Made by a program: the position numbers and the translations under genes. Source: Astragalus membranaceus (taxonomy: Eukaryota; Streptophyta; Magnoliopsida; Fabales; Fabaceae). From it: a DNA stretch of 64,000 nucleotides. The notes below the pieces were generated by a model. That model saw nothing but the letters and a program-made list of their open reading frames with translations. It was not told the origin of the DNA and did no database searches. Shown in pieces: positions 31,601 through 41,235 of the stretch. Position 1 is the first letter of the stretch. Every line of letters starts with the position of its first letter. The DNA lies in assembly GCA_039519185.1 (NCBI GenBank), contig CM076850.1, positions 163,698,974 to 163,762,973 of the forward strand, written 5' to 3'.

Positions 31601-34488
31601 TTGATATCCGCCATTTGCCAACCAATGGCTTTCTTGTGTCTTTTCAAGGTGCTAATGAGATCACTTTCCTTCTCTTGTGAGAGATTAGAAGAAATGATCA
31701 CAGGTAAAGAATCATTTTCCCCTAAAAAGGCATACTTCAGGTGATCAGGTAACACCTTCAGCTCCAGCGTGGGTGGTTCTTCAATGGAAGGAACTATCTT
31801 CTTGAGATTGGAGTCTTCTTTCCCCAAAGATTCATACTTCTTTGTCCACGCCTTGGGTACAGGAGAGTTAGATGTGACAACGTCTGCAGTTGACGTTGTA
31901 ACGTTTTGCGGAACAGCTTCTTCTGCTAACAACTCTTGAATCTCATCATTGCCCAGAATCTTCTCCAAGTGGTCATTATCTTTATTGAATTGTTTTTGAA
32001 CCACATGGTCAAGGGCAACCACAAAGGAACATTCCTCTGTGTTAGGTTCTGGATACTTGAGTGCGTTGAGGACGTTGAACTTGACTTCTTGGTCATTGAC
32101 CCTCATGATTAATTCTCCCTTCTGCACATCAATGAGTGTCCTTCCAGTGGCTAGAAATGGTCGCCCCAAGATGATAGGAACTTCCTTATCTGCATCAAAA
32201 TCCAAAATAACAAAGTCCACTGGAAAAACAAATTTGTCAACGTTAATCAAAACATCTTCTAATATGCCATCAGGATAAACTCTACTTTTATCAGCTAAGG
32301 TAAGACTTAAAGAAGTAGGTCTGGCAGTTCCTATACCAAGTTTATCATAAATGGACTTGGGCATCAAGTTAATACTTTCCCCCAAGTCACATAAAGCTTT
32401 GCCAAGGTAAAAATCTCCAATGGAGCATGGTATAGTAAAACTGCCAGGATCCTTCAGTTTTCTAGGGAGTTTATTCTGCATAATTAAGCTACATTCTTCA
32501 GTTAAAGCAATAGTTTCAAATTCCCCTAGCCTTCTTCTTTTGGTGATGATGTCCTTTAGGAACTTGGCATAGTTTGGCATCTGCTGTAGAGCTTCAACCA
32601 AGGGAAGGTTTATGTGTAGCTGTTTGAGCATCTCCATGAACTTGCTGAATTGCTTGTCTTCATGAGCTTTCTTTAGCCTTTGAGGGTAGGGTGGAGGAGG
32701 ATATTCAGGTACAAGCTTAGGTACAGTCTTGATTCCTGGTTCAAAACTAGACGTTGTAACATCTGGCTTAGATATCACAATATCTGGAATATTCTTCTCT
32801 TTTTCTTCACTTTTGTTTTTCTCTTTTTCCTTCCCTGGCACCTCGAGTTCCTCGGGCATAGATGGTTCAGGATACTCAGTGCCACTTCTTAATGAGATAG
32901 CATTTACCTGTGCATTCACCACATCTTTACCGTTTGACTTAGATGAAGATGGTGTTTCAGTTGTAGATGGAAGAGATCCATTCTGCCTTTGAGTAAGAGC
33001 TGAGGCTATCTGCCCAACTTGGTTCTCCAAAGTTTTGATTGAAGACTCATGGGTTTGCAAGGTTGCCTTACAATCGCTTATGAAAGTTTTCATCAAGGCT
33101 TCCAAATTGCTGTTGTTGTTATTCTGCATATACTGCCTTTGTTGTTGAGGGGGAAATCCTGGGGGTATTGCAGGAGCAGTATCACTAGCATTCAAAGCAT
33201 TGTTGTTTTTCCAACCAAAGTTTGGGTGATTTCTCCAATTTGAATTGTAGGAGTTGGAGTAAGGACTGTTACCTTTGTTATGGGATACAAAGTTTACAGA
33301 CTGAGGGTTATAGGGACACTCTTCATAGATATGCCCTCCTTCACAATAGACACACACTACTCCCCCAGATGGTGTTGGTTCAACAGTTGCAGCAGTCTGT
33401 CTTTCAGACGCTACCACGTTTGGAGTACTCATGTTTTTAATCATGTTGGTCAGGGAAGCAACCTGAGCAGAAAGGGCAGTTACTTCACTTATCTCATGAA
33501 CACCAGCCTTCTTTCCGGGAGTGAATCTTTCAGAAGGCCAATGGGCATTATGAGTGGCTATGTCTTCAATAAGCCTGCATGCCTCAGAGAAAGACATGTT
33601 CAATATGACACCGCCTGATGAAGCATCAAGTATAAGCCTGGTAGGCTGATCTAGACCATTGTAAAAAGTCTCCATTTGAATAACCACGGGAATGCCATGG
33701 TGTGGGCACATTCTCAGTAATTCCTTCCATCTTTCCCAAGCCTCAAACAATGATTCCCCTTCCCTTTGTTTGAAGGAAGTGATATCATTTCTCAACTTGG
33801 CATTTTTGTTGGGAGGGAAGTATTTTCCAAGAAATTTTTCAGCTAGCTCATCCCAAGTGTGAACTGAATTTGGCTCCAAGGAGTTCAACCAATTTTTGGC
33901 CTTATCCTTGAGAGAATATGGAAATAACTTCAATCGGAAGGCATCTTCTGAGACTCCAGGGATGATAAAGTTGCTACACACATCCAAAAATTGCCTTAGA
34001 TGTGCATAAGGGTCTTCTTGAGGGAAACCCCCAAATTGCCCTGCAGTCTGCAGCATTTGGAACATCATTGGCTTGAATTCAAAGTGACCAGTATGAATGG
34101 GTGGTCTTGCAATTCCTGTTTGTAAATGGGCAGGACTGAGCACGACATAATCACGCATAGGCCTGTCTCTGTCATTGACCATGTCTTGTGGCCCTGCATT
34201 GATGAGTTGCTGTCTCTGCCAGTGTTCATCATCAACATATGTCTCTGTATGAGTCTGTGGTCCACGGCCACGTCCTCTACCTCCTCTTGAAGTGTGTCCT
34301 CTAGAGCTTCTACCACCAGTACCATGTTCAGACATGATTGGCGGCAGAAATTGCTGTTGTTGTTGCTGCTTTCTTAACCTTTGTTGTCTCCTTAGTCGCC
34401 TGAAGGTTCTTTCAGGTTCTGGATAGAATTCAGGCGCAGATTCACCCCCTGGTTCAGTTGAACTAGAGCTTGAACTGGAACTAAGCAT
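28687..34488 (-). pseudogene. Athila-type Gag-Pol polyprotein (two stops)
   Basis: The ATG at 34488 is followed by a Ser/Gln/RGRGRG N-terminus. Then come Gag (about residues 155-290, with FRLKLFPYSLKDKAKNWL), one CCHC (CVYCEGGHIYEEC), and protease with the Athila-style active site (ALCDLGESINLMP). RT follows with FMDDF near 31030, then RNase H (MCDASDYAVGAVLG). Integrase has its HHCC zinc region (CHASPYGGHF...CDKC) and a DDE core (GMDFMGPF, ISDEGSHF, E of SGQVEISNREIKR). Breaks are TAA at 30295-30297 between RNase H and integrase, and TAG at 29206-29208 near the integrase C-terminus; otherwise open over 5.8 kb. The element is probably dead but only just so. Confidence 0.92.
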
Positions 34489-34616
34489 ACGCTGTAACGT
34501 TTACCTGTTCACACACAGAAACAACGAACAACACAGCAGAATTCTTTCACCTAGTGTTTTAATACTTGTTGAGCAATAAAAGTTAAATTCAATCCCCGGC
34601 AACGGCGCCAAAAACT
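34489..34616 (-). other. Athila-type leader and primer binding site
   Basis: Primer site at 34593-34610 (minus TGGCGCCGTTGCCGGGGA), five to six bases from the LTR edge, probably tRNA-Asp-type. The same site occurs in the Gag-only element at 44253-44270, which suggests a shared reverse transcription machinery. Confidence 0.8.
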
Positions 34617-36111
34617 TGTTTGCGCGTGTGTTTCTAGTCGCAATATCAGTGTAAGTATACACGTCGTACAAGTAATAAAGTGGATAAAAATAAGAGATCG
34701 TTCCCACGAGGATTGATTTTACTTTCAATGTTCACGTCTTCAAAACACAAGTGAAACAAGTAATAAATCGGCACTAAAAGTTGATGTTAAGACTAAGAAA
34801 GTAGATAAAACAAGTAAACAAGAAGTGGTTGTGAATATGGAAAAGTATGAGTTGGATTGCTGCATGCAAGTAAATCTCCTCTAGTCAGACGTTATAACGT
34901 TTACACGTTAACACGTACAAATGCTATGCTGTATAGACGTTATAACGTTTGAACGCTGTTGCAAAAGAGCTGTGCTTTTCAGTCACAAAACGTCAGAGCT
35001 TCAAGTACTAGAATTCCTATGTCTAGGTTCTAAGTAGGCCTACTCCTGTATTTTAAGTACCCACAGCAATGTCCTATGAACTATTATCCATTCTATGTCT
35101 AGACTTAGATAAAAATGCCTAAATGTCTTTAGTGCACCTTTTTATTCACATAAATCTTTGAGTTCTTTTCATAGACCATGTCTGTACCTATGAATCTACT
35201 TATTTTAAGTGGCCAATTTTAAAACAAGTTTGGAAGTATTAACATGCAAAGATTTAAAACGCATAAACATCAATACTTCATAGCATTAAACTAGAGGTTC
35301 ATTACATGCAAAACAACAACCCAGCTACAACTATTTAGCTCATGCTGAGCATCTCTACAGGAAGAAGAGGAGTTGAAATCCAATTACCGTACATAGAGAA
35401 AAGGAGACTAAACGCAAAAGATACGCCTAAGTAACCTTCCTTCATGCACACTGTAGAGACGTTGCAACGTCTGAGCTTCACAGTAGTGGTTGCGAATGGA
35501 AATAGCGAAATGGAGCTTGAGAAGAGTTCAGATGAAGAAGTCTGTGTCCAGAACTTCTTTTAGAAAACTCTCTCTGAAAATGGAGGAAGGTGGATGATGA
35601 ATGGAATGATGTTTTTTTTATGGATGCCCCCTGCCTTTCCTTTTGTAGAGAGAGAATAGCCAAGGAACAAGGGGTCACATGCTTGCTGATGTCATTGCCC
35701 ACCTTCCCAGCTTGCTTGTTAATTGACTCTGTTCTGAGAAGACACTGCACTGCTACAGTGCGTCAGCCGCGTCAGCGCTGAGGAGAGAGAAGATCTTCTG
35801 CACTTCTAGATCTTTGACTATTATTTCTTGCGCGCCAAAAATGAGATACTTCTATCTTGCTCTGCTGCCCTTCTTCAGACGTGATGAGGGACGTTGCCAC
35901 GCTCAGTTTACTACATGAAAACAAGAGGCATCAAAATGTTCACAAAGGCGCCAATTGGCGCCAAAATGCATAGAATTTGTAATTTAGCCCCTTTCTAACT
36001 AAAAAGTGATAAACTAACAGAAACTTAATAGAAACAACCTACTATTGTCATAGAACTTGCATGATTTAACTTTGAATAAGTATAAATAAATCATATAAAT
36101 ATGAGTTATCA
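34617..36111 (-). repeat. Athila-type element 5' LTR
   Basis: 1495 bp, near-identical to 24943-26438. A few substitutions (for example around 34843-34853 versus 25169-25179) and a one-T run difference near 35610 are visible. Confidence 0.93.
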
Positions 36112-36208
36112 GCAAGTCACCTAAGTGCACAGTTCAAGTCAACATTCCAAACAGTAGTCCTTTACTGTTCTTTCCGGTTAGTAACCGGTTACTGTTCAAT
36201 TCTTCAAT

Positions 36209-36216
36209 TATATAAG
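36209..36216 (+). promoter_or_regulatory. Pararetroviral TATA box, copy B
   Basis: TATATAAG with a CT-rich downstream leader; start expected near 36240. Upstream is the GGTTAGTAACCGGTTACTG palindromic block at about 36175-36193. This is a 35S-like promoter by position (before the primer site, after pol). Confidence 0.75.
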
Positions 36217-36524
36217 CGTGCTTAGGCATTTGTTAGAGACACGCTTCATTTTTACACTTCATTTTACTTCTCTCTCTAGTTCTAGTAAGAAGTCAGAGCT
36301 ACTTGTAAGCTTACCTTCTTCCCCAATCTCTTCTTCAATCTTGTAAGATCTTCTTCAATCTGTAACTCATAGATAGTTCACTGTCTCTTATGGAAGGCTT
36401 TGCCTCCTGACCTATGTTATTGTTTTAATTCTGCTTTAATTTATTTGAATTTGTTGCATTCTGTATGCTACCTTCTTCCCCTCTGTCTCTTTAAATTAAT
36501 TAACTTCTGATTTCGATCCCTAAC

Positions 36525-36537
36525 TGGTATCAGAGCC
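36525..36537 (+). other. tRNA-Met primer binding site, copy B 3'
   Basis: TGGTATCAGAGCC, about 285 nt after the predicted transcription start, a spacing compatible with caulimovirid strong-stop DNA. Confidence 0.85.
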
Positions 36538-36708
36538 AGATGGGGAAGTAGGAATGTAGTTATTAACTTTGAACTGTTGGTTACTTATCTGAGTTATGCT
36601 TTGTTATTAATCAATAATTGTTCATAATCATATAAGTGCCATTAATGGATATTAATTCTGAAATTAATTAATTAATTAAAGGTTATACTATTAGTGTACT
36701 CCTTGACT

Positions 36709-36879
36709 ATGGCTAAACACCATATGCGTACGTCAATACAGGCGTCAGAGAAGGGCAGTTCATCTGCTGTATTTTCTCAATTTGCACCTCTTGGGGAGCC
36801 CACCAATGTGGGTATGACCATGGGTTTTGAGAAATCCCATAGTCAATCAATCCACTATTTTATAACTAGTAAAACATAA
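36709..36879 (+). CDS. Small leader ORF (pararetrovirus copy B)
   Basis: 56 residues from MAKHHMRTSIQAS through NVGMTMGFEKSHSQS to ITSKT. Conserved with the copy C leader ORF and, in part, with 8119. Several differences are conservative (V/I, Y/H), which hints at past selection, but the sample is only three copies. It may be a uORF or first exon. No domain known. Confidence 0.45.
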   Translation: MAKHHMRTSIQASEKGSSSAVFSQFAPLGEPTNVGMTMGFEKSHSQSIHYFITSKT

Positions 36880-36969
36880 TGGTAATTGCATGAAATGATT
36901 ATTCATCTATGTTTATACCTTGCAGTATTTACCTGTGTTCTTAATTCAATTATCTAAAGTACTCTGCTA

Positions 36970-37495
36970 CGGGTTAGAAGAAAATATGTCCACGTAGTCG
37001 CTTATTAGGGCTATGAGTTCAAAGAATAAAGCATAATGAACCGCTAGAGTTAGTAAGGGGTCTCGATAGGACTCACTGAGATAATGTTTATCTCACCCTT
37101 TATTTATTGTGGTTTTTACAGAGAAACGGGGAAAAGGAAAGGCGAAGAAGCACGGTTAGCCGATGTGACTCTTGGAGTTATTGAAGAATCAGTTTTAAGA
37201 TTATGCCTTTTTTCCTTTTGTTGTCTTTGTATTATCGATTGTATAACTATTACTAGTAACAGTTGTAAATCGTTTCCGCTACTTATGTTTTGAGTATTGA
37301 ACACCAGGTTGTATAAGTTTTAAGTCATGAGACTTAAGTACTTTGTTAAGTTTAATGAGGTTCATGGAACTGTTTGATAATTATTTATCGAAATTTTTAG
37401 TTGTGTTCAATATTCAATAACAAGGAAGTTACTCTGATGTATGTCAAGTGGTACATTTTGGTATTTCTACAAGCTAGAAATATCGGGGTGTTACA
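36970..37495 (+). repeat. E2 5' LTR, 3' part only
   Basis: Corresponds to about 53310-53810 of the 3' LTR: the 'ggggtctcgataggactcactgag' block, hairpin GAGATAATGTTTATCTC (37078-37094), acceptor-like TTTTTACAG (ends 37121), terminal GGGTGTTACA. Everything upstream is replaced by pararetrovirus sequence. Confidence 0.8.
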
Positions 37496-37513
37496 TGCAT
37501 ATTTCGCAGAATC

Positions 37514-38356
37514 ATGGCTGGAAGAGGAAGAAGAAACCCGTCCATTGATCCACATGCCGAGTGGATGCAGAATGTAATTGAGAATCAGTAGAAGATGATG
37601 CAGGATATGCTGCAATTGCAACAATGGGCTCATTAGCAGCCCAATGTGCAACCTCCTCCGGAAGATCCAAATAGAGCTTACTTCTGTTTCCGTAAGATGA
37701 ATCCCCCAAGTTTCAAAGGAGGACCTGATGTGATGACATCTCATTACTGGTTGGACTCTATGGAGAAAAATTTTAGAACTCTGCAATGCAGCGAAGAAGA
37801 AAAGGTACTCTTTGCAGCTCATATGCTCGAAGAGGAAGCACAGACCTGGTGGACCAATGCTCATGAACTGATGGTGAATCAGGGAGCTCCTATTACCTTG
37901 TTAAACTTCAGGGAATTGTTTATTGGACATTTCTTCCCTCCAGTGATGAAGCTAAGCAAGCAGACTGAATTTGTCAATCTCAGGCAAGGAGATATGACGG
38001 TGGGTGAATACACTGCTAAGTTCGAGAAACTGTCTCAATTTTATCAGTTAGCAAGGTATGCACCGAATGATGAATGGAAGATGCAGATGTATAAGGCGGG
38101 CCTCCGTGCTAATGTAGCCCAAGGTTTCAGCTCTTATGCTATGACCAACTATGCTGCCTTGGTGCAACAAGCCTATATTGCCGAAGCAGATCTCAATAGA
38201 TTGTATGAAGAGAAGAGAGAATACTGGAAAGGAAAGAAGAAGGTAGCCGAATCATCGACTCGGCAAGCAAAGTCAAAAGGTAACTTTTACAAAGGAAAGC
38301 AAGCACAGTCGTCTGACTTCTCAAAATCCAGCAAGTGTTCCAAATGTGGAAGGCCT
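37514..38356 (+). pseudogene. E2 Gag
   Basis: The ATG at 37514 starts MAGRGRRNPSIDPHAEW, with in-frame TAG codons near 37589 and 37633. It then runs open through the Gag domain (MNPPSFKGGPD, ETQTWW-like EEEAQTWWTNA, YTAKFEKLSQFYQLA). The first CCHC begins at CSKCGRP and is split by the Gag-only element at 38356; it resumes at 45866 in the same frame. The structural protein is broken by the stops and the insertion. Confidence 0.85.
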
Positions 38357-39916
38357 TGATAGCCCCGCAAGTGCACGGGTCGTATCGCGTAATAAAAGAG
38401 TATCGGTCCACAGGGAGAGCCTAAGTGAATACCAATTTAATTTTTCAAAGTTGATTAACTGAAAGGAAAGTGTTTTTGGAAAGAAGGAATATTCTAGTAA
38501 AGTCTACTCACTCATGATCATTGTAGACAAAAGAGGAGAAAAGAAAATAAAAGAAGAAGACATAAAGTTTAAATAGCGAGAAATAAAAGAAAGCGGTAAA
38601 GTGCAAAAATTACAAATAGCGGAATTGTAAATGACAAGAAAGTAAATTGCTTGAAAAGTAAATTGCCAGTAATTTACTTGACTTGCCAGTAATTTACTTG
38701 ACTTGCCAGTAGTTTACTTGACTTGGAAATTTAAAGGGCAAAAAAGTAAATAACAAGGAAAATAAAAGAGCGAAAAAGTAAAGAGCGAAAAGTAAAGAGC
38801 GAGAAATTAAATAGCAATGAAAGTAAATGACTTGGAAAGTAAAAGGGCAAGAAAATAAATAGCAAGAATTTAAAGGGCAAGAAAGTAAATGACTTGGAAA
38901 ATAAAGGTGCAAGAAATTAAATAGCAAGGAAAGTAAATGACTTGGAAAGAAAAAGGGCAAGAAAGTAAATAGCAAGAATTTAAAGGGCAAGAAAGTAAAT
39001 AAACAAGAATCATAAAAAGCATGAAGAGTAAATTGAAGTCATGAATCATTAGAGAGCCTTTGTCATTGATTTTCTAACAAAATTCAAGCTTAGGTACAAG
39101 TGAGGATCAAGCCTCTATTTATAGGAAAATATGAGGGGCAAAATGGTCCAAAAGAGGAAAAAGTGGCAAATCAAGTTGGCCAAGGTAGTCATCAAAGAGC
39201 CATCCTCAAGTGGACAATGCACATGAGCAAGTGGTCAAAGCACATGGTCATCAAAAAGTGGGCAAAAATATCCATCAACAAGTGGGCAAGGCAAAGCCAT
39301 CAACAAGTGGGCAAAAATATCCATCAACAAGTGGGCATAGCTAATTTCGACTGATGCAGCAGATTTCTGGGAGATCCAGTCGAATTCTGGCCTGCTGAGA
39401 TAGAAGCAGTCGAATTCTGGCCTGCTGAGACAGATGCTGTCGAATTCTGGCTTGCTGAGACAGATGCTGTCGAATTCTGGAAGATGCAGTCGAATTCTGG
39501 GAGATCCAGTCGAATTCTGGGAGATCCAGTCGAATTCTGAGAGATCTAGTCGAATTCTGGGAGATCCAGTCGAATTCTGGGAGATCCAGTCGAAATCTGG
39601 AAGATGCAGTCGAAATCTGGAAGACAGATGCTGTCGAATTCTGGCCTGCTGAGACAAATGCTGTCGAATTCTGGCCTGCTGAGACAGATGCTGTCGAATT
39701 CTGAGAGATCTAGTCGAATTCTGGGAGATCCAGTCGAAATCTGGAAGATGCAGTCGAATTCTGACCTGCTGAGACTTAGGCAGCCCAAATTGCTTCAAAA
39801 TAAAACCTGAAGATAAAAAGTAAACATTTGCAGTAAAATAGAACAAAAATATAATTAAAATACTAAAAAGACTTAATAAAATAACTATTAAAAAGACTCT
39901 AAAAATAGACTTATCA
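38357..39916 (-). repeat. Gag-only element 3' LTR
   Basis: 1560 bp, plus-strand ends TGATAGCCCC and GACTTATCA. It holds two low-complexity zones: a 'aagtaaatgacttgg/aaagggcaag' array (38640-39005) and the 20-bp 'cagtcgaattctgggagatc' minisatellite (39355-39770). Frames of up to 255 codons across the minisatellite are repeat artefacts. Confidence 0.92.
39355..39770. repeat. 20-bp 'GTCGAATTCTGG' minisatellite in LTR
   Basis: About 20 units of 'gagatccagtcgaattctgg' and a longer variant 'cctgctgagacagatgct' plus the same core. The second LTR (45275-45715) has the same array plus one 24-bp unit ('agtcgaaatctggaagacagatgc'). Confidence 0.85.
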
Positions 39917-40907
39917 AACTCCCCTATGCTTGAACCTTTGCTTGTCCTCAAGCAAAAACAGTGTAAATCTTTAGGCCAATCCTGAAGGGAAATTATTTTC
40001 ATATCGAAACCATAAGTGAACTGTGGGGCAATTCTAACACTTTGGTTTGAGAGCTACTATTTTTGGGCTTTTTGTGGATTTGGGAGACAAATTTAAAGTA
40101 TCAATACATTAGAGAGGATATCCATGTCATCATAGAACCGGTTCCCCAGCATTCTTAAGTTTGGGTCCTCCATTCACTAAGACCGGGTCTCAAAGGAGGG
40201 TCTTTATACGTTGGGTATTCAAGCATTTTTCTTTTCTTTTTGATTTTATATGCTAACCATTCATTTTGACATTTAAAATGCACCAATTTTTGCATTTTGA
40301 ATTGGTTTTGCAATTTTTTTTTTTTTTTTTTTTTGAATACCCCAGCTCAGACGTTTTTCTCCAGTAACCGCGCATCCAGTGAATGTCACCAAGAGAACCA
40401 GGTTACTAGTTTCTTTTTAGTCCCTCTAATTGTATTAATAACTGAAAACAGTCTCAATAGTGTGTGTGAAAAAGCTCTAGAAGTAGAAATCGAACCATGA
40501 TACAATTTTGTTGTTCCCAACCAGTCCACCTAGATGATTGCTAATGAAAAATTGAAAAATTATTTTTGTCCAGAAAAGGCTTATCTAAAACATGCTTTAG
40601 GGTTCACAAAGTTTCGTGATGGAGGGAGCAGATACAACTCAAAGTACAAAAAAAAGATAAAAACTTGGCAAAGCAATAAAGACATTCCTAATAAAAGCAA
40701 TAAAATACCCCCCCATGCTTGGACTAGGCATTGTCCTCAATGATTTTTCAAATAAAACAAAAGGGGTTAGGAGAGCTCACCTGGCTGTCTGGTTTAGGAA
40801 ACTCGGCCCTGGGGTATTTTATTTTTCAATAAATCGAAAAATATATTAAGCCGTGGGTTGCCTCCCACGCAGCGCTCGTTTATGGTCATTAGCTTGACCT
40901 TTTCCCT
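39917..40907 (-). other. Gag-only element 3' non-coding region
   Basis: PPT-like purine run on the minus strand at 39917-39926 (AGGGGAGTT). A second PPT-like block occurs at 40700-40712 (minus GCATGGGGGGG) with its own 'ggcattgtcctcaa' neighbour. A 21-T run lies at 40314-40334. No protease, RT or integrase motif in any frame. Confidence 0.6.
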
Positions 40908-41235
40908 TTATACAGTTATTCCTGGGTCCCATCGCTTGAAGCATAGAGACCAAGTGACATATGAAGAATGAAAGCATACTCCTGGATCGCATGGCTTGTA
41001 AAATGGAAGTTGTGTAAGCAATAAGATCTTTTTTACAATTCCCCCCAGATCAAATGTTATTTTTTTCACAAAGGAAGGTGAAATGTAAGATAAAGGAGAT
41101 GGTTTGTATGGTGGTGGGGGGATGTATGGTTCTTCTCTTTCTTTTTCTGGTTCCTTCTCTTTTTCTTTCTCTTCTTGCTCACACGGTAAATTATGTTTGT
41201 CACTCACAATTTTTTCTTGGTTTGCTCTTGGTTCC
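40908..41235 (-). CDS. Gag C-terminus of Gag-only element
   Basis: Continues the Gag frame beyond the solo LTR, in register when one GTTCC duplication is counted. It is a Glu/Lys-rich stretch (EKEKEKEPEKEREEPY), a proline-rich IPPPPYKPSPL that in Athila Gag precedes protease, then an unrelated tail and stop at 40908. Protease never begins. Confidence 0.7.

Larger units (their letters stand above)
24943..36111 (-). mobile_element. Athila-type LTR retrotransposon, complete, young
   Basis: Direct LTRs at 24943-26438 and 34617-36111 flank an internal region on the minus strand. TSD GCAAG is perfect on both sides. The primer site complements the sequence TGGCGCCGTTGCCGGGGA next to the 5' LTR (34593-34610), the site typical of Athila elements, and a G-rich PPT lies next to the 3' LTR (26439-26450). 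Gag-Pol is one frame with two stops. The LTRs differ at only a few sites by eye, so insertion is recent relative to copy B. A solo LTR (26536-27752) sits in its 3' internal region. No envelope-like ORF is seen. Confidence 0.93.
36112..36969 (+). mobile_element. Pararetrovirus copy B, promoter and second leader
   Basis: Starts with the second GCAAG and continues the 3' region with gtgcac motifs and the AACCGG palindrome. Then follow the TATA box (36209), a CT-rich transcribed leader (36240-36510), primer site TGGTATCAGAGCC (36525-36537), the small leader ORF, and leader until 36969. There it breaks into gypsy LTR sequence. The presence of primer sites at both 19814 and 36525 shows terminal redundancy, as from a circular or concatemeric viral DNA. 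Confidence 0.85.

Noticed and set aside
1815..36969. Calling the pararetrovirus copies LTR retrotransposons because of TGGTATCAGAGCC
   Set aside because: No integrase, no flanking LTRs with TG..CA ends, no TSD, and presence of a movement protein in copy C; the primer site is shared by both groups.
39235..40002. 255-codon minus-strand frame rich in 'ISQNSTGSPRIRL' repeats (and its twin at 45155-45982)
   Set aside because: It is a translation of the 20-bp LTR minisatellite; both strands are open and it has no start context or conserved end.
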